Source: Actinomycetes bacterium
GTDB taxonomy: Bacteria; Actinomycetota; Thermoleophilia; Solirubrobacterales; Solirubrobacteraceae
DNA: 14,825 bases
Direction: 5' to 3'
Assembly (NCBI GenBank): GCA_023429855.1
Contig: JAEZDB010000054.1
Span: 1 to 14,825 of the forward strand
Shown: piece by piece, positions 1 through 7,612 of the stretch
Layout: the number at the start of each line of letters is the position of its first letter
Numbering within the stretch: the first letter of the stretch is position 1
The notes under the pieces: model-generated
What the model was told of the DNA's origin: nothing
What the model saw: only the letters and a program-made list of their open reading frames with translations
Database searches by the model: none
Made by a program: the position numbers and the translations under genes

Positions 1-686
1 CCCGGCTGGCCCCCGCCGGCAAGGGCGAGCGCCTCGGGAGCACGCTTCCCAAGGCGCTCGTGCCGCTCGCCGGCCGCCCGATGCTGGAGTGGTCGATCCG
101 GGCGCTCCGCGCGGCGGGCGTCGGCGAGATCGTCGTCGCCCTGCCTGCGGCTGGGCTGCCCGACGCGGCGGCGTTCGCGGCCGCCGGACTGCCTGATGGC
201 TACGCGCTGCCCGAAGACTGCATCGCGGTGCCAGGAGGCGCGGAGCGCTCCCACTCGGCGCGCGCCGCGCTGGGGGCGAGCGGGGGCGACCCCGTCTTGA
301 TCCACGACGCCGCCAGGCCGCTGCTCACGCCCGCGCTGGTCGCTGCTGCCGTCGAAGGGCTCGAGGCCGACGGCGAGTTGGCTGCGGCGATCGTCGCGGC
401 CCCCGTCACCGACACGGTCAAGCGCTCCGCTGACGGCGTCCACGTCGACGAGACGCTCGTGCGCTCGGAGCTGTGGGCCGTGCAGACGCCGCAGGTCTTC
501 CGCCGCAGTTGGCTGCAGCGCGCCCTGGATCTGCCCGACGACGTGCTCGCCTCCGCCACCGACGACGCGTCGATCGTCGAATCGCTCGGCGGCAAGGTCG
601 GGCTCGTCCCGGCGACCGGGCCGAACATGAAGGTCACGACGCCGCACGACCTGGTCGTCGCCGAGCTGCTGCTCGGCGGCCGCTAG
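1..686 (+). CDS. ispD: IspD, 2-C-methyl-D-erythritol 4-phosphate cytidylyltransferase (5'-truncated)
   Basis: Third step of the MEP isoprenoid pathway in the cytoplasm: MEP plus CTP gives CDP-methylerythritol and pyrophosphate. The reading frame is open from base 3, so the N-terminus lies outside the window; 227 residues are present, against roughly 230 for the family, so only a few are missing. The nucleotide-binding loop is visible at the start (LAPAGKGERLG, then LPKALVPLAGRPML), followed by LIHDAARPLL and DTVKR in the middle and ELWAVQTPQVFRR and ATDDASIVE in the second half, all in the order known for IspD. An internal ATG at base 81 is too late to be the start because it would remove the CTP-binding loop. 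The TAG stop overlaps the stop codon of the convergent regulator gene. ispF lies about 3.1 kb downstream on the same strand. Identification by motif recall is firm. Confidence 0.95.
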   Translation, partial: RLAPAGKGERLGSTLPKALVPLAGRPMLEWSIRALRAAGVGEIVVALPAAGLPDAAAFAAAGLPDGYALPEDCIAVPGGAERSHSARAALGASGGDPVLIHDAARPLLTPALVAAAVEGLEADGELAAAIVAAPVTDTVKRSADGVHVDETLVRSELWAVQTPQVFRRSWLQRALDLPDDVLASATDDASIVESLGGKVGLVPATGPNMKVTTPHDLVVAELLLGGR

Positions 687-1438
687 TCCGCTGGCGGCGG
701 AATCAACAGGCCCGATGCCTCAAGCAGCACGGGCTTGATGAGCGACCAACGCAGGTCGATGGCCTCGCGGCCCCAGGTGGGGAGGCTCATGATCAGGCCG
801 CGGATGGTTTGGAAGACGCTGTCGATGTAGACGGCAAAGCGCGGGTCGGCCGACTCTTCGGGGAAGACGGCGTAGGCGGTCTGCAGCACGATCTCGGCGA
901 TGCGGATCTCCAGGTCGCGGAGGGCGGTCGCAAGCTCAGGCTCCGACCAGGCGGCGCCGAGGAGCTGTGCTGCGGCCAGCGCCTCGGGGGTCGTGAGCGT
1001 CGACCAGGCCTGGTCGAGGACGGCTTCGCGGTGGTCGCTGCCCTGGCGTCGTGACGTGCCGATCTCGGCGACGGCCGTCTCGGCCATCGAGACGGCGAGG
1101 TTCGACACCGCCTCGACGAGCAGTGCCTCGCGCGTGGCGAAGTGGTGCATGAGCGTGCTCTGGGCGATGCCGACGCGATCGGCGATGCGGCGCGTCGTGA
1201 GCGAGCCGTAGCCGTCGTCGGCGAGGCAGGCGAGCGTCTCCTCGAGGATCGCGCGGCGGGTCGCCAGCCGCTGCTGCTCGCGCGCGGTGAGCGGCGTGGG
1301 GGCTGGAGCCTCGGCGGGCGCTGCTGACGGGGTGTCGAGCTTGTGTGATGCTTCGTCGATCACGTGATCGATGATCGTATAGACTTCGCGCTCGTCGATC
1401 GCTTGATCGACGAAACGGATCCGAGTTTCGCCCGTCAT
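683..1438 (-). CDS. TetR/AcrR-family transcriptional regulator
   Basis: Predicted one-component repressor, 251 residues from the ATG at 1438. The TetR-type N-terminal helix-turn-helix spans about residues 60-107: AILEETLACLADDGYGSL, then TTRRIADRVGIAQSTLMHHF and ATREALLVEAV. The rest is an all-helical ligand-binding and dimerisation region that I cannot assign to a ligand. Residues 1-50 are a poorly conserved, Pro/Ala-rich extension unusual for the family, with lower third-position G/C than the neighbouring genes. An in-frame GTG at 1363 (residue 26) is an alternative start that would place the two palindromes at 1356-1413 in the promoter region. No convincing Shine-Dalgarno precedes either start. 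It diverges from the ABC1-kinase gene at 1496, which is the obvious candidate target along with itself. The family call is firm; start and target are uncertain. Confidence 0.88.
   Translation of the reverse strand: MTGETRIRFVDQAIDEREVYTIIDHVIDEASHKLDTPSAAPAEAPAPTPLTAREQQRLATRRAILEETLACLADDGYGSLTTRRIADRVGIAQSTLMHHFATREALLVEAVSNLAVSMAETAVAEIGTSRRQGSDHREAVLDQAWSTLTTPEALAAAQLLGAAWSEPELATALRDLEIRIAEIVLQTAYAVFPEESADPRFAVYIDSVFQTIRGLIMSLPTWGREAIDLRWSLIKPVLLEASGLLIPPPAD
1356..1371. promoter_or_regulatory. Perfect 16-bp palindrome, candidate TetR operator 1
   Basis: TCGATCACGTGATCGA is its own reverse complement. Its inner 14 bp read CGATC-ACGT-GATCG, the same CGATC-N4-GATCG pattern as the second palindrome 39 bp away (centre to centre). 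It sits between the regulator's helix-turn-helix coding part and the divergent kinase gene. It overlaps the alternative GTG start of the regulator. Operator function is inference from position and symmetry. Confidence 0.5.
1374..1379 (-). promoter_or_regulatory. Candidate -10 element (TACGAT) for the TetR gene
   Basis: On the minus strand TACGAT fits the TANNNT pattern of actinobacterial -10 elements. It would start transcription around 1365-1367, two to four bases before the in-frame GTG at 1363. The two palindromes would then cover the start site and the -35 region. There is no good -35 hexamer. Speculative; it only makes sense if the GTG start is the real one. Confidence 0.25.
1392..1413. 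promoter_or_regulatory. Inverted repeat, candidate TetR operator 2
   Basis: Perfect 9-bp arms (TCGTCGATC and GATCGACGA) separated by GCTT. The central 14 bp repeat the CGATC-N4-GATCG design of the first palindrome. Two matching palindromes in the upstream region of a TetR gene divergent from another gene are typical of autoregulatory operators. Binding is inferred, not shown. Confidence 0.5.
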
Positions 1439-1495
1439 CCGGGGCAGGCGCGCATCCGCCGTCAGCTGTCCCCGCCAAGTCCCTGAGGTCCGACC

Positions 1496-2893
1496 GTGAG
1501 CAAGAAGATCAGGACGTCGCGCATGCTCCGTGTTGCGTCGATGACCGGCGCCGCGGGCGGCGTCGCCGTGCGGATGGCGACCTCGAAGGCGATCGCGACC
1601 ACCGGCGGAGCGGCCAGCTCCGACCGGCGCCGGGAAGCGGCGACGAAGCAGCAGCTCGCCGCGGCGCGCCAGCTCGTCACGATCCTGGGCGGCATGCGCG
1701 GTGCCGCGATGAAGGTCGGCCAGTCGCTCTCGACCGTCGACATGGGGCTCGTGCCCGAGGAGGTGCGTCCCGAGTTCCAGAAGATCCTCGCGGAGCTGCA
1801 GCACTCTGCCGACCCGGCGCCGTTCAAGCAGGTCAAGAAGATCGTCGAGGCCGACCTCGGCGCGCCGATCGACGAGCTGTTCGCGTCGTTCGCCGACCGG
1901 CCGATCGCCGCAGCGGCGATCGGGCAGGTCCACAAGGCCGTGCTGCGCGACGGCCGCGTGGTCGCCGTGAAGGTGCAGTACCCGGGCATCGCCGAGGCGA
2001 TCGAGTCCGACATGAAGAACCTCGCGCTCGGCCTCAAGCTGCTCAAGACGATCGTCCCGGGGATCGACACGGCCGCGATCGCCGACGAGATCCGCGAGCG
2101 CATCTACGAGGAGCTGGACTACGAGCTCGAGGCGCAGAACCAGCGGTCGATGGCGCGGATCTACCGCGGCCACCCGTTCATCGTCGTCCCCGAGGTCCAC
2201 ACGCGGCTGTGCGGGCGCCGCGTCCTGGTGACGGACTTCATCGAGGGCCGGCGCTTTGAGGAGATCCTGGACCGGCCGGCTGCCGAGCGCGACCGCGTGG
2301 GGGAGATCCTCGTGCGCTTCTACCTCAACGGCCCGATGCGCCACCGGCTGCTCAACGGCGATCCGCACCCCGGCAACACGCTGTTCCTCGACGACGGCCG
2401 CGTCGCGTTCCTGGACTTCGGCTTCGCCAAGAAGCTGCCCGACGCCGAGGTCGAGCAGATGGTCGACTCGACGATCGCCACGCACGCGGGCGATCCGGGC
2501 GCGCTGCTCGAAGTGGTGGCCCGTGCTGGCGCGCTGCCGCAGAACCCGGCCCTCGCGCCGCTGCTCTACGAGAGCTACAACGCCGTGTTCGGCTGGCTGA
2601 TGGTCGACGAGCCGCTGCAGATCGAGTCGGCCAAGACCGCCGAGATGATGGGCGTCTACACCGAGCTTCGCAACGCCGACGGCTTTGAGGACCTCGTCCT
2701 GCCGGCCGAGCACTTCGTGCTCCTGCGCGGCGTGATGCTCGTGCTCGGCGTTCTCGGCCAGCTCGAGGCGACGAACAACTGGCTCGACATCGCCGGCGAG
2801 TGGGTCTTCGGCCACGAACCGGCCACCGAGCTGGGGCGCGAGGAGGCCGAGTTCTTCAGCGGCCGGCCGTTCACGACGCCCGCGTTCGCCTGA
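1496..2893 (+). CDS. ABC1/AarF/UbiB-family atypical protein kinase
   Basis: 465 residues, GTG start with GAGG at 1485-1488, seven bases upstream. The hallmarks of the ABC1/ADCK/UbiB fold are present in order: the KxGQ motif (KVGQ, 73-76), the alanine-rich nucleotide loop (AAAAIGQV, 138-145), the VAVKVQYPG lysine strand (Lys159), EELDYELEAQN (205-215), VTDFIEG, the catalytic NGDPHPGN (287-294) and the metal-binding LDFG (306-309). The UbiB group supports ubiquinone or other prenyl-lipid biosynthesis or trafficking through ATP binding and hydrolysis; a ubiquinone role is not expected by default in actinobacteria, so the substrate is unknown. C-terminal hydrophobic stretches (about 405-420) may contact the membrane. 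It is divergent from the TetR gene and probably controlled by it. Residue-level motifs make the family assignment firm; the function is open. Confidence 0.92.
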   Translation: MSKKIRTSRMLRVASMTGAAGGVAVRMATSKAIATTGGAASSDRRREAATKQQLAAARQLVTILGGMRGAAMKVGQSLSTVDMGLVPEEVRPEFQKILAELQHSADPAPFKQVKKIVEADLGAPIDELFASFADRPIAAAAIGQVHKAVLRDGRVVAVKVQYPGIAEAIESDMKNLALGLKLLKTIVPGIDTAAIADEIRERIYEELDYELEAQNQRSMARIYRGHPFIVVPEVHTRLCGRRVLVTDFIEGRRFEEILDRPAAERDRVGEILVRFYLNGPMRHRLLNGDPHPGNTLFLDDGRVAFLDFGFAKKLPDAEVEQMVDSTIATHAGDPGALLEVVARAGALPQNPALAPLLYESYNAVFGWLMVDEPLQIESAKTAEMMGVYTELRNADGFEDLVLPAEHFVLLRGVMLVLGVLGQLEATNNWLDIAGEWVFGHEPATELGREEAEFFSGRPFTTPAFA

Positions 2894-2935
2894 TCCCGCT
2901 CGCTGCGATGCAGCTGGCTAGGCCGGCCACCGCGC

Positions 2936-2953
2936 CGGGCCGGGGACGGCCCG
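2936..2953 (+). terminator. GC hairpin with GGGA loop between kinase and PHP genes
   Basis: CGGGCCG and CGGCCCG form a 7-bp stem around the tetraloop GGGA, 43 bases after the kinase stop. There is no following T-run, so classical Rho-independent termination is doubtful. It is the only clear structure in the 109-bp gap before the PHP gene. Confidence 0.3.
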
Positions 2954-3002
2954 CAAGACCCCGGAAGCGCGCACCGCTACCGGGCTGCTTGAATCCACGG
3001 CA

Positions 3003-3830
3003 GTGCTGACGGATTACCACGTGCATCTGCGCCCAGACGAACCTGGGACCACCGCAGACAAGTTCTTCACCCCTGCAAACGCCGAGCGGTACCGCATCGC
3101 GGCGCAGGAGCAGGGCATCGCCGAGCTCGGCGCCAGCGAGCACATCTACCGCTTCACCGCGGCGCTCGACGTCTGGCAGCACGACCTCTGGAAGGGCGCG
3201 GCCGTCGACGACATCGACCAGTACGTCGAGTTCCTCGGCGAGCAGGGCTTCCGCCGCGGCATCGAAGCCGACTTCATCCCGGGCCGCGAGGACCAGATCG
3301 CCAACCTGCTCGAGGCCCGCGACTGGGACTACGTGATCGGCTCGGTGCACTTCCTCGGCGACCTGGCCGTCGACCACCTCGGCTGGGACATCTGGGACCA
3401 CACCGGGCAGTCGCCAGAGAAGGTGTGGACGCGCTACTTCGCGACGCTCGGCGAGTGCGGCCGCAGCGGCCTGTTCGACATCCTCGCCCACCCCGACCTC
3501 GTCAAGGTCTGGGGCGGACGCCGTCCCAAGCCCGAGGGCGACCTGCGCCGCTTCTACGAGCTCGCGATCGACGGCATCGCCGAGGGCGGCGCCGCCGTCG
3601 AGGTGTCGACTGCCGGGCTGCGCAAGCCCGTCGGCGAGCTTTACCCCGATCCCGCCTTCCTCGAGATGTGCATCGACGCCGGCTGCGACTTCACGCTCTC
3701 CAGCGACGCGCACACGCCCGCCGACCTCGGCTCGCACTTCGAGCGCGCCTGCGAGTTCCTGGCTGAGCACGGCGTCACGGAGCTGACCGTCTTCGAAGGT
3801 CGCGAGCGCCGCAAGGAGCCGATCGGGTGA
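3003..3830 (+). CDS. PHP-family phosphoesterase, histidinol-phosphatase (HisJ/HisK) type
   Basis: 275 residues. The polymerase-and-histidinol-phosphatase (PHP) fold is shown by its metal ligands in order: DYHVHLRP (His6, His8), ASEH (Glu46, His47), GIEADF (Glu88), GSVHF (His116), LAHPDLVK (His163), VEVSTAG (Glu200) and SSDAHTP (Asp235, His237). The complete set predicts an active metal-dependent phosphatase of 3 metal sites. Family knowledge suggests L-histidinol phosphate hydrolysis, but no other his gene is nearby, so another small phosphate ester is possible. The GTG start is the first in frame before the metal motif and removes no conserved sequence; I see no Shine-Dalgarno. Its TGA overlaps the GTG of ispF in GTGA, implying translational coupling and co-transcription. 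Confidence 0.88.
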   Translation: MLTDYHVHLRPDEPGTTADKFFTPANAERYRIAAQEQGIAELGASEHIYRFTAALDVWQHDLWKGAAVDDIDQYVEFLGEQGFRRGIEADFIPGREDQIANLLEARDWDYVIGSVHFLGDLAVDHLGWDIWDHTGQSPEKVWTRYFATLGECGRSGLFDILAHPDLVKVWGGRRPKPEGDLRRFYELAIDGIAEGGAAVEVSTAGLRKPVGELYPDPAFLEMCIDAGCDFTLSSDAHTPADLGSHFERACEFLAEHGVTELTVFEGRERRKEPIG

Positions 3831-4342
3831 CCGATTCGACCTCGCGTCCGACGCCGCATGATCGCCGCGTGGGCATCGGCTGGGACTCCCACCGTCTCGT
3901 CGAGGGCCGCGACTTCATCCTCGGCGGAATCAAGATCGAATCGCCCGTCGGGCTGCACGGCCACTCCGACGCCGACGTGCTCGCGCACGCGATCACCGAC
4001 GCGATCCTCGGCGCCGCCGGCCTCGGCGACATCGGCGACCACTTTCCCGACACCGACGCCGCCTACAAAGGCGCCGACTCGATCGAGCTGCTCCAGTCCG
4101 TCCTCGTGCGTGTGCGCGAACTGGGGTGGGAGATCGACAACGTCGACTCGACCGTCGTCGCGGAGCGGCCCAAGCTCGGCCCTGCCAAACGCGCCATCCA
4201 GGCGTCGCTCGCCGAAGCGCTCGGCGTGCCCGTCCATGCCGTCGGCGTCAAGGCGTCGACGGGTGAAGGCCTGGGCTTCGTCGGGCGCGGTGAGGGTGTC
4301 GCCGCGCTGGCAGTGGCGCAGCTCCGCGGCGCAGACGCGTAG
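3827..4342 (+). CDS. ispF: IspF, 2-C-methyl-D-erythritol 2,4-cyclodiphosphate synthase
   Basis: Fifth step of the MEP pathway: converts CDP-methylerythritol 2-phosphate into the 2,4-cyclodiphosphate with release of CMP; a homotrimer with active sites between subunits. 171 residues, near the usual 155-170. Metal ligands are visible as GWDSHRL (Asp20, His22) and LHGHSDADVLAHA (His54). The family signature continues with ALGLGDIGDHFPDTD-like residues 62-75, then KASTGEGLGFVGRGEGVAA near the C-terminus, where the E-G-LGF-GRGEG pattern lines the substrate pocket. The GTG start overlaps the upstream PHP stop by four bases; the first 13 residues are a short extension compared with E. coli IspF. ispD is on the same strand 3.1 kb upstream and cysS 9.2 kb downstream. 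Confidence 0.97.
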   Translation: MTDSTSRPTPHDRRVGIGWDSHRLVEGRDFILGGIKIESPVGLHGHSDADVLAHAITDAILGAAGLGDIGDHFPDTDAAYKGADSIELLQSVLVRVRELGWEIDNVDSTVVAERPKLGPAKRAIQASLAEALGVPVHAVGVKASTGEGLGFVGRGEGVAALAVAQLRGADA

Positions 4343-4345
4343 CCT
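4340..4345 (+). promoter_or_regulatory. Candidate -10 element (TAGCCT) before the membrane-protein pair
   Basis: TAGCCT fits TANNNT and lies nine bases before the GTG at 4355, overlapping the ispF stop codon. Transcription would start about 4352, giving an almost leaderless mRNA. There is no Shine-Dalgarno before 4355. No -35 match is seen. Read-through from ispF is equally possible. Confidence 0.3.
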
Positions 4346-4354
4346 GCAGTCGTC

Positions 4355-5920
4355 GTGACCGCTACCCCCGTCACTTCGGCGAACGGCCACGGGCCGTCGT
4401 CGCCGGACTCCTCTTCGTCTGAGCCAGGCGCCGTGCCGGCTCGCAACGCGCGGCTGCTCGAGCTGACCGAACCTGGCCCGCTGCGCGTGCGGTGGGGCTG
4501 GGTCGTGTTCGCGAGCCTCGTGATCGCCGGCCTCGGCACGCTGCTGCTTGGCGGCGCGCCGACCTACGACCCGTGGGCGTGGATCATCTGGGGCCGCGAG
4601 ATCGTCCAGGGCGACCTCGTCACCACGACGGGGCCGTCGTGGAAGCCACTGCCGATGTTCTTCACCGTGCCGTTCGCGCTCTTCGGCGACGCGGCCCCCG
4701 ACCTGTGGATGTGGATCGCCCGGGCGACGGCGCTGGTCGGCATCGTCGCCGTCGCCGATCTTGCCGCCCGGCTCGGCGGCCGGCTCGCTGCGGCGCTCGC
4801 GGCCGTCGCGATCACGGTCGCCCCGCTCTACTACGCCTACGGGATCCAGGGCAGCTCCGAGGGCATGCTCGTCCTGGTTTGCTGTCTCGCGGCAACGAGC
4901 TGGATCGATGGCCGCAGGAACGCCGCCTACTGGTGGCTCGTCGCGGCGGCGCTGCTGCGGCCCGAGGCGTGGTTCTTCGTCGCCTTCGTCGGGCTCGAGC
5001 GGCTCAGGGCGCGGCCCGCCAACGTGTGGTGGCTGGCGCTGTCGGCGCTGCTCGTCACCACGACCTGGCTGATCCCCGAAAAGATCGGGTCCGGGGCGTT
5101 CCTGCGGGCCGCAACGCGCGCCCACGCGCCGAACCCCGACAGCGCGGCCTTCGCGGACAGCCCGTCGCTCGAAGTGCTCGGATCGATGGCGAACCTCATG
5201 CTGTGGCTGCCGCTGCTCGGCGTGATCGCGGCGGTGATCGTCGGCGTGGTCGTCTGGCGCCGCGGCGACGACGCTGCTGCCGACGATGGCAGCGGCGGGG
5301 CCGACGTTGCAGCGCAGGTCGACGATGGCTTCCCGAGCCGCAAGACGGTCCGTCTCGCCGCCGGCCTCTTCGCGCTGGCGCTGGCGTGGGTCACGATCGT
5401 CGCGCTCATGACCGAGGGCGGGTACGCGGGCAATCCGCGCTACCTGGCTGCCCCGCTCGGCTTCCTCGTCGCCGTCGGCCTCGCCGGCGTCGCCTGGCTC
5501 GTCCGCCTGACCGCCGCCCGCGGGATGCCCGTCGTCGGCGAACTGCTCGTGATGCTCGCCGTGCTCGGCATGGTCGTGGTCGCCGGTCTGCGTCTCCCAG
5601 GACGGACCGACGAGATCCGCTACCAGTCGCACAACCTCGAGCAGCTCAACGCGATCTTCAGCGACGATGCCGTTCGCGACCGCGTGATCGCCTGCCGTGC
5701 GATCCAGACGCACCCGTTGATGGTCCCGCCGGTCGCGTGGGTTCTTAACCTGCACGTCGACCAGATCAAGGCGAACCGCCCGCTCAGCGGCGGCACGTAC
5801 ATCATCGGCACGAACGTGCCTGCCAAGGCGCGCCGGCCGATCCTTCCGCCCGGGCTCCCGGTCACGGAGATCGCGCAGCGCAGCCAGGTCACGGTCGTGC
5901 AGCACCGCTGCGCTCCATGA
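4355..5920 (+). CDS. Polytopic membrane protein, GT-C glycosyltransferase-like
   Basis: 521 residues, GTG start only 12 bases after the ispF stop. The first 45 residues are polar and Ser/Pro-rich. About ten hydrophobic segments follow (roughly 48-68, 100-112, 118-138, 145-162, 168-182, 190-212, 222-240, 276-300, 333-352, 362-384, 392-412), and a soluble tail of about 110 residues ends the protein. The loop after the first segment reads YDPWAWIIWGREI (71-83); an acidic residue in this first loop is typical of GT-C enzymes, which transfer sugars from polyprenyl-phosphate carriers on the outer membrane face. Other patterns are LLRPEAWFF (200-208) and GNPRYLAAP (359-367). A charged, Asp/Gly-rich insert at 303-330 separates two membrane blocks. 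I do not recognise a named family, so the GT-C call is an inference supported by its coupled neighbour. The two genes overlap in ATGA. Confidence 0.75.
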   Translation: MTATPVTSANGHGPSSPDSSSSEPGAVPARNARLLELTEPGPLRVRWGWVVFASLVIAGLGTLLLGGAPTYDPWAWIIWGREIVQGDLVTTTGPSWKPLPMFFTVPFALFGDAAPDLWMWIARATALVGIVAVADLAARLGGRLAAALAAVAITVAPLYYAYGIQGSSEGMLVLVCCLAATSWIDGRRNAAYWWLVAAALLRPEAWFFVAFVGLERLRARPANVWWLALSALLVTTTWLIPEKIGSGAFLRAATRAHAPNPDSAAFADSPSLEVLGSMANLMLWLPLLGVIAAVIVGVVVWRRGDDAAADDGSGGADVAAQVDDGFPSRKTVRLAAGLFALALAWVTIVALMTEGGYAGNPRYLAAPLGFLVAVGLAGVAWLVRLTAARGMPVVGELLVMLAVLGMVVVAGLRLPGRTDEIRYQSHNLEQLNAIFSDDAVRDRVIACRAIQTHPLMVPPVAWVLNLHVDQIKANRPLSGGTYIIGTNVPAKARRPILPPGLPVTEIAQRSQVTVVQHRCAP

Positions 5921-7491
5921 CCGACGAGGAAGCGGTCCACGAGCCGCATCGGGGCTCGCACCCGCGCCCGGTCGTCTGGGCGCTCGGACTCGCGTGCATG
6001 ATCGGGCTCTGCGTCGCCTCGGTGCTCCTGCGTACGCAGGCGTTCGACACCTCGTACTGGATCGACGAGGGCATTGCGACCGGGATCGCGCGGTACCCGT
6101 TCACGAGCATTCCGCAGGTGCTCTTGCTTGACGGCTCGCCGCCGCTCTACTACCTGCTGCTGCACGTCTGGGAGTCGTGGTTCGGGACGACCGAAACAGC
6201 GACGCGATCGCTGTCGCTGCTCGCCGCCACGCTCACGATCCCCGTGTCGTTCCTCTTCGCCTGGCGGATTGCGGGCGCCCGCGCGGCGTGGGTTGCGGCG
6301 CTGCTCGCCGCTGGCCACCCGTTTCTCACGTACTACGCGCAGGAGACGCGGATGTACGCGCTCGTCTCGCTGCTGGCCCTCGTGCTGGCGGGGGCGCTGG
6401 TGCTCGTCTTCGTCAAGCGCGAGCGCGCGTTCATCCCGCTGGCAGTCTTCGGCGGCGCAGGGATCATGTACTCCCACAACTGGGGCCTCTTCGGCGTTGC
6501 TGCGAGCTTCGTCGCGGCGCTGGTCATCGTCTTCACCGGGGATCGCGCGGCACGTCGGTCGTCGGTGATCGACGGCGTGATCATCTACGGCGCGATCGGC
6601 CTGCTCTACCTGCCGTGGGTGCCGTCGCTGCTCAAGCAGGCCAGTTCGACCGGGGCGCCGTGGTCGATCGTGCCGGGCTTCGGCGAGCTGTTCAGCGCGG
6701 TGGTCGTGCCGTTCGGCTACGAGTGGACGGGCGTCGTGCTGGCCGCCATCACGGCCGCAGCAGCCCTGGTGATCGCCCGCCGCGACCGGCCCGGCGACGG
6801 GACGACGGTGCGTGCCGCGCTGATGCTTGCCCTGATGATCCTTGGCACCGGCGTCCTGGCGTGGACGGTGTCGCACGTGTCGCCAGCGTGGTCGCTGCGG
6901 TACCTCGCGGTGTCGGTCGGCCCGGCGCTGCTGCTTGCCGGTCTGGTGCTTGCGCGGATCCCGACGGTCGGCGCGGCCGTCCTCTGCCTGCTCGCGATCA
7001 CGTGGGCGCAGCCGCTCGAGGAGCGCGTCCGGCAGAAGAGCAACGTCGCGCAGGTCGCCGCACTGGCCGCGCAGGCGCAGGCCACGCGCCCGGGCGACGT
7101 GGTGATCTCGCCGCACCCCGAGCAGCTGCCGGTCATCAGCCACTACATGGGCGGCGCTCCGCGCTATGCCACGAGCCTGGGCTGGCAGGCCGATACGCGC
7201 GTCTTCGACTGGCGCCACGCGCTGGAGCGGCTGCAGGACGCGCAGTCGGACGACGTGTGGGCGACGATGAAGCCCAGCGTGAAGTCCGGGCAGAAGGTCG
7301 TGCTCGCGATTCCGATCCTGCGGTCGGCGAGCTGGCGGGCGCCGTGGACATGGCTGGTGCGCAAGCGCGCCCTCGACTGGCAGACGACGCTCGACGCCGA
7401 CCCCGACCTGATCCGCGTCGGCGAGCTGCCGCGCTACGGCGAGCGCCCGTTGCCGCGCGGGCTGCGGCTGATCGTCTACCAGCGCCGGTAG
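5917..7491 (+). CDS. GT-C glycosyltransferase, PMT/ArnT-like (family 39/83 type)
   Basis: 524 residues; the ATG overlaps the upstream TGA (ATGA), so the pair is translationally coupled. A first membrane helix (about 19-38) leads to TSYWIDEG (45-52), whose Asp-Glu pair in the first external loop is the catalytic-type motif of protein O-mannosyltransferase and ArnT relatives. LDGSPPLYYLLLHVW (71-85) and HPFLTYYAQETRMYAL (134-149) are further recognisable GT39/PMT_2 signatures. About ten hydrophobic segments run to about residue 363, followed by an extracytoplasmic tail of about 160 residues that could bind acceptor. The expected reaction is transfer of a sugar from a polyprenyl-phosphate sugar to a cell-surface acceptor; donor and acceptor cannot be read from sequence. 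The position two genes after ispF is suggestive, since polyprenol comes from the MEP pathway. Confidence 0.85.
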   Translation: MTDEEAVHEPHRGSHPRPVVWALGLACMIGLCVASVLLRTQAFDTSYWIDEGIATGIARYPFTSIPQVLLLDGSPPLYYLLLHVWESWFGTTETATRSLSLLAATLTIPVSFLFAWRIAGARAAWVAALLAAGHPFLTYYAQETRMYALVSLLALVLAGALVLVFVKRERAFIPLAVFGGAGIMYSHNWGLFGVAASFVAALVIVFTGDRAARRSSVIDGVIIYGAIGLLYLPWVPSLLKQASSTGAPWSIVPGFGELFSAVVVPFGYEWTGVVLAAITAAAALVIARRDRPGDGTTVRAALMLALMILGTGVLAWTVSHVSPAWSLRYLAVSVGPALLLAGLVLARIPTVGAAVLCLLAITWAQPLEERVRQKSNVAQVAALAAQAQATRPGDVVISPHPEQLPVISHYMGGAPRYATSLGWQADTRVFDWRHALERLQDAQSDDVWATMKPSVKSGQKVVLAIPILRSASWRAPWTWLVRKRALDWQTTLDADPDLIRVGELPRYGERPLPRGLRLIVYQRR

Positions 7492-7600
7492 CGCGCCCAC
7501 GTCGCCAGCGCTGCTCGGTTCCGGCGCGCTGCTTGATCTGAGAGCGCACGAGACGGTGCCCGTGGCCGCTGGCGTGCGGCCGTGCGCGTCCCGAGCCGGA

Positions 7601-7606
7601 TACGGT
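7601..7606 (+). promoter_or_regulatory. Candidate -10 element (TACGGT) of a leaderless transcript
   Basis: TACGGT fits TANNNT and is followed by exactly six bases and then GTG at 7613, the spacing expected when transcription begins on the start codon. The same layout (TANNNT, six bases, GTG) occurs before cysS. The 109 bases before this, after the stop at 7491, show only weak short inverted repeats and no clear -35. Confidence 0.4.
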
Positions 7607-7612
7607 GCAGCC

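Noticed and set aside
3641..5905. Long antisense open frame on the minus strand
   Set aside because: It is opposite the PHP gene, ispF and the first membrane-protein gene, and shows only compositional bias (Arg, Asp, Glu, Gln) with no domain.
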